A stretch of 64,000 bases of DNA from Deinococcus radiophilus (GTDB taxonomy: Bacteria > Deinococcota > Deinococci > Deinococcales > Deinococcaceae): positions 1,693,001 through 1,757,000 of the forward strand of contig NZ_CP086380.1 of NCBI RefSeq assembly GCF_020889625.1, given 5' to 3'. The notes under the pieces were generated by a model. The model ran no database searches. It was not told where the DNA came from and worked only from the letters and a program-made list of their open reading frames with translations. Below are positions 57,403 through 64,000 of this stretch, piece after piece. Both the position numbers and the translations under genes were made by a program. Position 1 is the first letter of the stretch, and the number at the start of each line of letters is the position of its first letter.

Positions 57403-57440
57403 CCAGGGGTTACGAAGATGTCGTCAGAAGGAGGTCCAAG

Positions 57441-58334
57441 ATGACCACTGACGAACTCTGGCAGGACTTCTACCTGCACCTGCGGGCAAGGCGGCGCAGT
57501 GAGAAGACCATCGTTTTCTACCGCACCACCCAGCGCGTCTTCAGCCGTTTCGTGAAAGAGCACCAGCTACCCGAGCAGGCTGAGCAGCTCACCATCCGTC
57601 ACCTGCGGCTCTTCCTGCGTCACCTTGAGGAAAGCGGTCTCGCTCCTGGAGGTGTCCATGCTCATGCACGTGCCCTCAGAGCGCTATTCAACTGGGCAGA
57701 GCGTGAAGACCTGCTGGACCACAACCCGGTCAAACGGCTGGAGATGCCAAGTGTTGCCCGCAGGCGGCTGCCTACCGTCACACCCCAACAGGTCAAAGAA
57801 CTCGTCAAAGTCAGCAGCCAGCTGGACCAGCCCAAGCGCGACACTGCGCTGCTGATGCTGATGTTTGATACCGGACTGCGCATTCAGGAGGTGGCGAACC
57901 TGCAACTGGACGACCTGCTTCTGGAAAAGGGGTTACTGCGCGTGACTGGCAAGGGTGATAAGGAACGCTTCGTACCTATCGGAGCCAACAGCATGCTTGC
58001 CCTCAAGGTATACCTACGGCGCGAACGCAAGCCACTGCATGACCGCATCCAGGCGGTCTTCGTAAACCGCATGGGGCGACCCTTGACCAAAAGTGGCATG
58101 ACCATCCGCCTCCACAAGCTGACCCGGCTGGTCGGACGTGAGCGTGCCGAGTGCGCCCCGCACGCCTTTCGCCGTGGCTTCGCGGTGGAGTTCCTACGCA
58201 ACGGGGGCGACGTGTTCACCCTGCAGCAGATTCTGGGGCACAGCAGCCTCGATATGACCCGTCGCTACGTGACCTTCCTGGATGACGACCTGCGGGCGGC
58301 TCACCTGCGCTACTCACCAGGAGACCGCCTATGA
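57441..58334 (+). CDS. Tyrosine recombinase (XerD/integrase-type)
   Basis: 297 residues from the ATG at 57441, which follows AGAAGGAGG. The SAM-like core-binding N-domain (residues 5-95) precedes the catalytic domain with the full active site: Arg147 in DTGLRIQEV, Lys in VTGKGDKER, His241-x-x-Arg244 in PHAFRRG, His267 in LGHSSL and Tyr276 in TRRYVTF. Its place right behind tRNA-Asn indicates the integrase of an element inserted at that gene; chromosomal XerC/D do not sit this way. The stop overlaps the next gene's start by ATGA, so the partner is co-translated. Confidence 0.93.
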   Translation: MTTDELWQDFYLHLRARRRSEKTIVFYRTTQRVFSRFVKEHQLPEQAEQLTIRHLRLFLRHLEESGLAPGGVHAHARALRALFNWAEREDLLDHNPVKRLEMPSVARRRLPTVTPQQVKELVKVSSQLDQPKRDTALLMLMFDTGLRIQEVANLQLDDLLLEKGLLRVTGKGDKERFVPIGANSMLALKVYLRRERKPLHDRIQAVFVNRMGRPLTKSGMTIRLHKLTRLVGRERAECAPHAFRRGFAVEFLRNGGDVFTLQQILGHSSLDMTRRYVTFLDDDLRAAHLRYSPGDRL

Positions 58335-59155
58335 ACCGACCGAACATTTACGCTGCCGTGGAATGGATTCAAAACGCTCCCACGGAAGAGCCAGGGCTGC
58401 TAAGAGGCGAAGACTTCATGCTGCGTTACGCGCAACCTGAGTCCACTGCCGCCAAACGACTGAGGCGAGAAGCAGACCTGCTGCCTAAACTTGCGCAGCT
58501 GGACCTGAGTGTACCTATCCTGCTGGAGTTCTATGAGGGCGGTGAAGCCTCACCCCTGACCACCAGTCTGCAAGCTCCAGTCGATAATCCTAGTGGGATC
58601 TGGCGTTACGGCACCGCCGAAGAACCTGATGAAGTCTGGGAGCAGGTCGGAGCATACCTGCAGAAGCTTCATCAGGCTGATGCCATCTTCGCCTCTCCAG
58701 AACGGCGGCTGCCTGAGCCTGGCTCTGTCCTGGTCACGCTGCGTAAAGATGGTGTTCTCTCTGCCGAAACAGCCACCCTGTTGGGCAACATCCTGGAGAT
58801 GCTCAGGAGCGAGCTATCCGCTGAGCCAGTCGTCAATCTTCACGGCAAGCTGACCCCAGACCGCCTGATCCTGGACGAGGAGGACGAGCTTCTGGGCATC
58901 TGGGACTGGAGCCATGCGCGGGTGGGTTCTGCACCGCTTGATTTTCTCCATCTGCCTGCCAGCGCCACCGAAGGGATACTGCGGTCCTACCCATTTCCCG
59001 ATTTCCCGCTGCACCTGGAGCAGACATATCTCCAGCAACTGCTGCTCGACCTTCAGCAAGCTGCCACAGGAGACCATCATGCTCTTGACCGCATCACCTC
59101 ACGAAGTCTGGAGTGGTGGCTCAGAGGCATGACGCGCAGTTCCGTTCAAAATTGA
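58331..59155 (+). CDS. APH-fold protein with a degenerate kinase site
   Basis: 274 residues. The aminoglycoside/choline phosphotransferase fold is recognisable: FMLRYAQP with E48 in RREADLL, GAYLQKLHQAD, then the catalytic region NLHGKLTPDRLIL (171-180) and IWDWSHARVGSAPLDFLHL (190-207). The brackets expected for activity are HGDLxxxN and IDW; here Asp is Lys173, Asn is Arg178 and the ATP lysine is Arg32, while the metal Asp192 is kept. It is therefore probably a pseudokinase that may still bind a nucleotide. The ATGA overlap with the recombinase suggests the two work together, for example as a regulator of excision; that is inference. Confidence 0.65.
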   Translation: MNRPNIYAAVEWIQNAPTEEPGLLRGEDFMLRYAQPESTAAKRLRREADLLPKLAQLDLSVPILLEFYEGGEASPLTTSLQAPVDNPSGIWRYGTAEEPDEVWEQVGAYLQKLHQADAIFASPERRLPEPGSVLVTLRKDGVLSAETATLLGNILEMLRSELSAEPVVNLHGKLTPDRLILDEEDELLGIWDWSHARVGSAPLDFLHLPASATEGILRSYPFPDFPLHLEQTYLQQLLLDLQQAATGDHHALDRITSRSLEWWLRGMTRSSVQN

Positions 59156-59254
59156 GCTACCGAACTCAGATTGCCCACAGCGGCATGCTCTACTGGAGAT
59201 ACAGAAGACGCGCCCCTCTAACATCCAGAACGTCCAGCAAATCAACCTGCCCCA

Positions 59255-59286
59255 CACCCCAGTCTCAAACGGCTGGGGTGCTCTTG
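59255..59286 (+). terminator. Terminator after the APH-like gene
   Basis: CACCCCAG (59255-59262) pairs with CTGGGGTG (59273-59280), followed by CTCTTG, about 100 bases past the stop. Confidence 0.75.
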
Positions 59287-59371
59287 TTCGGCGCAACAGC
59301 CCTACCGCAACACACCCGTAACCTCTCCCCTTCCAGATACAGCCCTCGCTGTGAGCGCGTCTGGAGGAAGT

Positions 59372-60121
59372 ATGTCCATCACCGAAACCCAGATTCAAGC
59401 CATCACAGATGCTCATGCCCGTGGCGCACTGGACCACCAGATTGCCAGTGCAGCGGGCGTCAGCCTCGCCACCGTCAAACGTCAACGCAAACGGTTGGGG
59501 CTGGCGACCAACTACCCGCCTGCTCAGACAGGTGCCTTAGGGGAACGGCTGCTTGAAGCCGAAGCTCGTAGGCGCGGTCTGACCACACAGTGGCGCAGGC
59601 GTTCAGGAGACAGCTACGACCTGTACATCGCAGGTCAGCGAATCGATGTGAAGACCAGCATGCAGCACGCCAAGGGCACTTGGCGCTTCTGCCTGCACGA
59701 AACCCGGCAGAGCTTCCACGGGCGCTACAGCTACCACAAGGACTATGCCGCAGACTGCGAGTACGTGGCGCTGGTCGCTCTCTACCCAGATGAGCGCGAG
59801 CCGGATATCTATTTCCTCTCCAGCCAGCACCTTCCCAGCGAGGTTTACCTGGGCAAGCGTGACCGGTACGCAGATTTCAGGAACGACTGGACGGCACTTG
59901 AAGATGCCCAAGCTGAATTGGATGCAGCCGCCTCCGCCTCTCGCTACCTTGAAGAACGTGAAACCGCTGTTCCCTGCCCTGCTGACGGTCCTGCTGTTTA
60001 TGTCCGGCTTTCTGCTGCTCAAAGGCTACCTTCCGCAGACTGCCAGCGCTTCCTTAGTACCCCAGGTGCAGATCTTCGTCCATACGCCACTCGCGACCAG
60101 CACCCCCAACCTCCACTGTGA
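59372..60121 (+). CDS. Helix-turn-helix / PD-(D/E)XK-like nuclease
   Basis: 249 residues from the ATG at 59372, after GGAGGA. Residues 1-45 are a helix-turn-helix (ITDAHARGALDHQIASAAGVSLATVKRQRKRLGL) like those that guide homing or mobile nucleases. Residues 54-150 form a PD-(D/E)XK-type core: GALGERLLEAEARRRG with Glu58, then YDLYIAGQRIDVKTS with Asp83, Asp92 and Lys94, and long beta strands (ADCEYVALVALYPDEREPDIYFLS). Such proteins are site-specific endonucleases in mobile elements. The last 60 or so codons run out of phase over the start of the next gene and look non-native, so the true C-terminus may be near 59950. Confidence 0.65.
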   Translation: MSITETQIQAITDAHARGALDHQIASAAGVSLATVKRQRKRLGLATNYPPAQTGALGERLLEAEARRRGLTTQWRRRSGDSYDLYIAGQRIDVKTSMQHAKGTWRFCLHETRQSFHGRYSYHKDYAADCEYVALVALYPDEREPDIYFLSSQHLPSEVYLGKRDRYADFRNDWTALEDAQAELDAAASASRYLEERETAVPCPADGPAVYVRLSAAQRLPSADCQRFLSTPGADLRPYATRDQHPQPPL

Positions 60122-61490
60122 CCAGCCGATGTGCCGCTCACTCGTAGAAGCGATCAACGCTTCGCAGAGCAGCATCGACTTCGCCATCTACGGGCTACGT
60201 GGTCAGAAGGAGGTTCTGGACGCTCTGGTGCAGGCGCAGGCGCGTGGCGTTCGGGTACGTGGCGTGGTGGACGCCGACATCCACGGCAAGAACTATTACA
60301 GTGATACGCCCGCGCTGATGCAAGCGCTGAAAAATATCCGCACCGATCAAGCCACCGACCAGCGCACAGCCGGTAAGCGCGAGGAGAGTAGCGGCTCAAC
60401 CAAGTGTGAGCGCCCAGCGGACCACGAGGGACCGCTCTCCTGCTTCCAGCAAACCGTGGGCGGGGTGCGCTACGAGCTGGGACAGGCGTCTGCCGAACCC
60501 ATCGGCTTTGAGGGCGACATCATGCACAACAAGTTCTTCGTGATGGATGGTCACACCGTCTGGACAGGCTCCGCCAACATTAGTGACAGCGACGTGGGAG
60601 GGTACAACGCCAATGTTGTCTTCCAGGGCAAGTTGCCAGAACTGGCTGAGGCATACACCACAGAGTTTGAGCAGCTTTATAACGGGAAGGCTCACCGCGA
60701 GAAGCAGGTGTCGAGCAGACGAATCGTGCAGCTGCCAGCAGGCGGGACCGCTCAAGTCCTGTTCTCTCCTCAGGACAGCGCGATGAATCAGGTGGTGACG
60801 TGGCTGGATGAGGCGCAACGGGAGATCAACATCACCATCTTCTACCTGACCAGCAAAGACGTGGCTGGCGCGCTGCTTGGAGCCCTGGACAGGGGTGTCA
60901 AGGTGCGCATCATCATGGACGCCACCGCTGCACAGAACGAGTACACCAAGCATGAACTGCTGCGCTCAGCGGGCGCACAAGTCAAGGTCGAGAACTGGGG
61001 CGGAAAGATGCATGCGAAGGCTGCCAGCATCGACGGGAAGCACCTCATCATCGGCTCCATGAACTGGACTTCGGCGGGACAGTACCGCAACGACGAGAAC
61101 ACGCTGTTCCTGCGGGATGTACCTGCCTTCGCAGAGCAGTACAACGCTGGCTTTGAGGAGATGTGGAGCAGTATTCCCGAGACCTACCTGACCATCAATC
61201 CCAGACCGGAAGGCACCGAATCCGGCTACGCCTGCCAGGACGCCTTCGACAACGATTACGACGGAAAGACCGACCAGGAAGATCCCGAATGCGTGTCGGC
61301 TCCACCCGCAGGAACCCGCGCTGCACCCCAGGGGAAAAGCTGCCCCCCCGAGTTCCCCATCAAGGGAAACGCGGACAGCATGATCTTCCATGTACCCAGC
61401 GGCAAATACTACGCTAAGACCACACCAGAAGACTGCTTCAGCACACCAGACGCTGCTCAAAACGCTGGTTACCGCCAAAGTAAAGAATGA
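59958..61490 (+). CDS. Secreted phospholipase-D-like nuclease with two HKD motifs and sunset-like C-terminus
   Basis: About 510 residues from the GTG at 59958 (a TTG at 59949 is equally possible). An N-terminal hydrophobic helix (LFPALLTVLLFMSGFLLL) directs export. Two PLD domains carry HNKFFVMD (His190, Lys192, Asp197) and HAKAASID (His352, Lys354, Asp359), with GSANIS and GSMNWT following each. A calcium-loop-like run (DNDYDGKTDQEDPEC) and a final sunset-type domain (CPPEFPIKGNADSMIFHVP … CFSTPDAAQNAGYRQSK) complete it. Proteins of this make-up are secreted non-specific nucleases of the Nuc type. The start lies about 160 bases inside the preceding nuclease gene. Confidence 0.85.
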   Translation: MKPLFPALLTVLLFMSGFLLLKGYLPQTASASLVPQVQIFVHTPLATSTPNLHCDQPMCRSLVEAINASQSSIDFAIYGLRGQKEVLDALVQAQARGVRVRGVVDADIHGKNYYSDTPALMQALKNIRTDQATDQRTAGKREESSGSTKCERPADHEGPLSCFQQTVGGVRYELGQASAEPIGFEGDIMHNKFFVMDGHTVWTGSANISDSDVGGYNANVVFQGKLPELAEAYTTEFEQLYNGKAHREKQVSSRRIVQLPAGGTAQVLFSPQDSAMNQVVTWLDEAQREINITIFYLTSKDVAGALLGALDRGVKVRIIMDATAAQNEYTKHELLRSAGAQVKVENWGGKMHAKAASIDGKHLIIGSMNWTSAGQYRNDENTLFLRDVPAFAEQYNAGFEEMWSSIPETYLTINPRPEGTESGYACQDAFDNDYDGKTDQEDPECVSAPPAGTRAAPQGKSCPPEFPIKGNADSMIFHVPSGKYYAKTTPEDCFSTPDAAQNAGYRQSKE

Positions 61491-61566
61491 GCCCCGCTGC
61501 TTTTTGAGGAACATGCCCTGCCAGAACAGCCGAGTCCGCTGGTAGATAGCCCCCCCCACTCCCCCC

Positions 61567-61959
61567 ATGTCTAAGCTCCGCACCCCGCAACGTGGTGACG
61601 GCAAGGTTGTAGGACTGCCCCCCTACTCCCACCGCAAGCATGAACAAAACCAGAGTGAGATGAATAACCTTCCTCCCTCTGTCCATTGCTGGCTCCATCA
61701 GGGTCAGCCTTTCGTTACCGCCGCCAGCCTCCATGCCCACCTGAAGCCCAAAGCCGGTCTTCCGCGCTGGGTCGAGAAGCACTGCATCCTAGGTCGTGCT
61801 CAGCGTGGCATTGACGTCATCAACGTTGAGCAACCCCTCAACACCTGGTGGTCCCCTGCTTACGCTGCCGATATCGCCTTCCTTGAAGGTGACTACGACC
61901 TCTGGGACGCCCTGCTTGACCTGGCTGAAACCCCACCCAAGCCAGCGGCTCAATCATGA
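61567..61959 (+). CDS. Small AntA-like protein
   Basis: 130 residues from the ATG at 61567; the recognisable part begins at the ATG at 61660, so the real protein may be about 99 residues. The core VTAASLHAHLKPKAGLPRWVEKHCI … NTWWSPAYAADIAFLEGD resembles AntA/AntB antirepressor domains of phages (consensus ..A..LHe.L.v...F..Wi....). Phage antirepressors relieve repression or act as small regulators. A run of seven C lies in its upstream region. The assignment is tentative. Confidence 0.45.
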   Translation: MSKLRTPQRGDGKVVGLPPYSHRKHEQNQSEMNNLPPSVHCWLHQGQPFVTAASLHAHLKPKAGLPRWVEKHCILGRAQRGIDVINVEQPLNTWWSPAYAADIAFLEGDYDLWDALLDLAETPPKPAAQS

Positions 61960-61971
61960 GAATGGGGGGGC

Positions 61972-62051
61972 TTGACAACCTTTGTAGACTGGAATCAAAG
62001 ATTAGCCGCGTTATCCGCCAAGTCCTCAGCCCTCGTGCTGGGGACTTTTTC
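61972..62051 (+). promoter_or_regulatory. Promoter with attenuator-like terminator ahead of the RepA-like gene
   Basis: TTGACA at 61972-61977 is a perfect -35 box (with a weak AAAGAT 19 bases on). It is followed by a 10-bp stem AGTCCTCAGC (62021-62030) / GCTGGGGACT (62037-62046) and five T before the ATG at 62093. A promoter read through a terminator is a usual way to control rep genes; it may alternatively just end the upstream gene. Confidence 0.5.
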
Positions 62052-62092
62052 CTTCGTACCCATTCAGCCGCATTGCGGCACAGGAGCATTTC

Positions 62093-62176
62093 ATGAATGA
62101 ACCCAACCAAGCTCAGCTTTCCGTAGATGCAGCACGAGCCTCAGCAGCACTCGGCAGCATGTCTAGCATTAAGTAG
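62093..62176 (+). pseudogene. 5' fragment of a RepA-like AAA+ ATPase gene (cut by the IS)
   Basis: The ATG at 62093 opens a frame MNEPNQAQLSVDAARASAA, continuing with Leu-Gly-Ser-Met-Ser-Ser-Ile before running into the IS (stop at 62174-62176 is inside the element). Removing the IS with one copy of TA joins it in frame to the sequence from 63234. A GGAG lies 9 bases before the ATG. Confidence 0.85.
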
Positions 62177-63231
62177 CTTCCAGGTGTAGATTGCATCATA
62201 TTGCAATTCCCCAGTTGGCTCCACCAACTGCCCTTCGCAAATCTGTTTTGTTCTGGTAGTGGCGTTCTGGCAACTCTTGATATTTCAGGTGTCGCCACTG
62301 GGGCTCCATATCATTGAGTTCAGGGCTGTAGGCGGGGAGATGGGCGATGATGAGACCGAGGTCCTGCCACCTCTTCCGTTGCTGGTTCACTGCCGAGCAA
62401 GTGTGCACACTTGCTCGGTCCACAAGGACAACCGTAGGACATTCTGGATTCGCATCAGCAGCAAGAACCTCGATGAAATCCACAACGGCCTGACCTGTAG
62501 TATTTCCCTCTATCTCTCGGTAAAACACTGTTCCAGACCCATATTCCACAACTCCCATTAAGTTCAATCGGGCACGGATACCACGAGCTTTACTCGTGGG
62601 TACACGGAGGGGCTGCTGAATAGGTCGCCAGCTATAGGTATTGGGTTGAGTCAACCAAATAGCGGCTTCGTCGAGGAAAAGAAGTTTCAGGAGGCCGAAC
62701 TTGGCCCCCTTTTTACCACTTCAAGGTTTTCCTTGAACCTGGCTTTTTCCTCTGGGTCAGCTTGTCCAGCAACGACGTAGCGGGTACGCTGCCAAGTCAG
62801 TCCCAGCTTATGGAGCTGGTCCGTAATAGCCGTGTGTTTGAGGTGTATGCCATGTTCTTGGACGAGATATTCACCCACTGTCTTGGCGGTCCACACTCGG
62901 TCATCTTGAGCAATCAGCCGTTTCAAATCTTCGCCAATCTCAGGCGTAATCTGACTCTTGCTTCCAGGGTGGATGCGCTCTTTGAGCGCATCTAGGCCAC
63001 CTTCGCGGTAAAGGGTAATGACACGACGTACGCGGGTAGCAGTCAGGATACCCATGCCTGCAATCTTGTAGGAGGATAGTCCCTGGTGAGCATGCCAGAG
63101 GGCAAAGTACCGTTTGCGCTCACATGGAAGGACATCAGTCGAAAACATTAATTGCTGGAGCCGAGTTTCGTCTTCAGGAGTCAGTTGGGGGTCAAGTCGT
63201 CTGATGACTTAGTCTACACCCGGAAGCTACT
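62172..63231 (-). mobile_element. IS630-family insertion sequence, 1,060 bp, with TA target duplication
   Basis: The left end AGTAGCTTCCAGGTGTAGA (62172-62190) and the reverse complement of the right end AGTAGCTTCCGGGTGTAGA (63213-63231) match at 18 of 19 positions. TA dinucleotides flank both ends (62170-62171, 63232-63233), the IS630/Tc1-mariner target duplication. It contains one transposase read by frameshift. The element splits a RepA-like gene. Confidence 0.95.
62196..63148 (-). CDS. IS630-family transposase, two frames joined by -1 frameshift
   Basis: ORF1 (63148 to 62687) carries the helix-turn-helix domain: SSYKIAGMGILTATRVRRVITLYREGGLDALKERIHPG and a second winged-type unit. ORF2 (frame -1, ending at 62196) carries the DDE catalytic domain: first Asp in LLFLDEAAIW, second in VVLVDRASVH, and Glu in LPAYSPELNDMEPQWRHLK. 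The frames overlap at A5G5 (about 62715-62724 on plus), where slipping back one base joins …LEVVK to KGAKFGLLKLLFLD. The merged protein is about 317 residues, normal for the family. Active if frameshifting is real. Confidence 0.92.
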
Positions 63232-64000
63232 TACCAGCGATGATTCCCTTAAGGGCAGAGTAGGACTCTCAGAAGCGGATTCTCTCTTCGCTGTGCCCTG
63301 GGAAGATCAGGAGCAGTTACCTCTTCCAGAACTGTTGATTGAGGAAACTCTCAATAACGGCACTCTGAATATCGTTTACGGACCATCTGGTATCGGCAAA
63401 ACCGCCCTCATGCTGCACATGGCACGCGCAGTTGCTAATGGTGAAGAATTCTGTGGGAGGAAAGCTCAGCAAGCCAACGTTCTCTTGATTGATTTCGAGA
63501 TGGGCGAGCAGCTACTCCAGACACAGGCGAAAAAAGCAGGTCTTCGCGGACCAGTTAAGGCTTTCTACAATCCTGAAAGCCTTGAGAGTATTCAGGAACT
63601 GATTCGGCAGGCAGCCAGACAAGGTGCTGGGCTGGTTATCATTGACTCCTACTCTTCTCTTGCCAGCTTGACCGGGAAGGACAACGCCATGAATAGCAAC
63701 TCTGTAGCCGAAATGGTCCTGAGTCCACTCTCACGCTTGGCGCATGAACTTGTTATCGCCATTGTTATCCTCCATCACACCAACAAGGGGGAGCAACAAT
63801 ACGACGGGAGTCAGCGCATCAAGAGCTTGGCAGACGAGATATATAAACTCAAATTGAACAGGCTTACTCGTACCTTGGAGCTTTCTCCCGAAAAACATCG
63901 CTTAGGCAACATCCAAAGCCTCTCTATCGACGCCAAAGATCATCCACTCGTCCGCAGAAAGGACAAGGCTGGAGATGCTACGCAAGAAGCCGACCAGGAA
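63232..64000 (+). pseudogene. 3' part of the RepA-like AAA+ ATPase gene, runs off the window
   Basis: Open to the last base in the frame restored by IS removal (codons begin at 63236). The RecA/RepA-type ATPase core is intact: Walker A GPSGIGKTALMLHMARA, the ANVLLIDFEMGEQLL strand, Walker B AGLVIIDSYSSL and the VILHHTNKGEQQYDGSQRIKSL sensor region, as in plasmid RepA helicases and the AAA_25 family. A GTG at 63293 could re-initiate before Walker A. The gene in its uninterrupted form would be a replication or maintenance protein of the island or a former plasmid. Confidence 0.85.

Overview
The window is high-GC bacterial chromosome, almost certainly from the genus Deinococcus. The evidence is the Deinococcus-type RecO, L28, DrRRA-like response regulator and archaeal-type phosphoglycerate mutase, together with many genes that start 6-11 bases after a TANNNT -10 box (TACACT, TACAAT, TATGAT, TAGACT) and so look leaderless. 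No species is claimed. Two secreted serine proteases (trypsin-like and subtilisin-like) fit a proteolytic lifestyle.

Region 1 (1-57,241) is mostly ordinary core genome. In order it holds: a ClbS/DfsB-like gene end; a secreted trypsin-like lipoprotein; the two-subunit Fe-S serine deaminase (sdaAB-sdaAA) divergent from recO; a frameshifted GAF-PAS histidine kinase that has also lost its phospho-acceptor histidine; MgtC- and DoxX-like membrane proteins; proline dehydrogenase; a large subtilase; a P1 peptidase and a DrRRA-like regulator; yebC, a TRIC channel, a DUF4349 lipoprotein and trmH; apgM; the c-di-AMP cluster cdaA-cdaR coupled to yqeK, an LCP-family protein and rsfS; a PhoB/PhoR-like pair; carbonic anhydrase; an IclR regulator; a bacterial dynamin; a four-gene overlapping minor-pilin operon; a zinc-ribbon/HEPN-like protein; a zinc/manganese ABC importer with a palindromic operator next to rpmB; an alanine symporter; purE-purK; two M20 peptidases; an EF-G paralogue; a flavin reductase; a phosphoesterase; a frameshifted drug/metabolite transporter; and a YraN / stand-alone dsRNA-binding pair. 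Small dispersed and tandem repeats and many intrinsic terminators punctuate it.

Region 2 (57,242-64,000) is an accessory island that starts at a tRNA-Asn gene. A tyrosine recombinase lies just behind the tRNA, as is usual for elements integrated in tRNA genes. It is translationally coupled to an APH-fold protein with a degenerate kinase site. Then come a helix-turn-helix/PD-(D/E)XK-like nuclease overlapping a secreted two-HKD phospholipase-D-type nuclease with a sunset-like C-terminus, an AntA-like small protein, a promoter plus attenuator-like terminator, and a plasmid/phage-type RepA-like AAA+ ATPase gene. That ATPase gene is cut in two by a 1,060-bp IS630-family element. The element has near-perfect 19-bp terminal repeats and a TA target duplication, and removing it restores one reading frame that runs off the window end. 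The transposase itself needs a -1 frameshift at an A5G5 run. The right end of the island lies outside the window.
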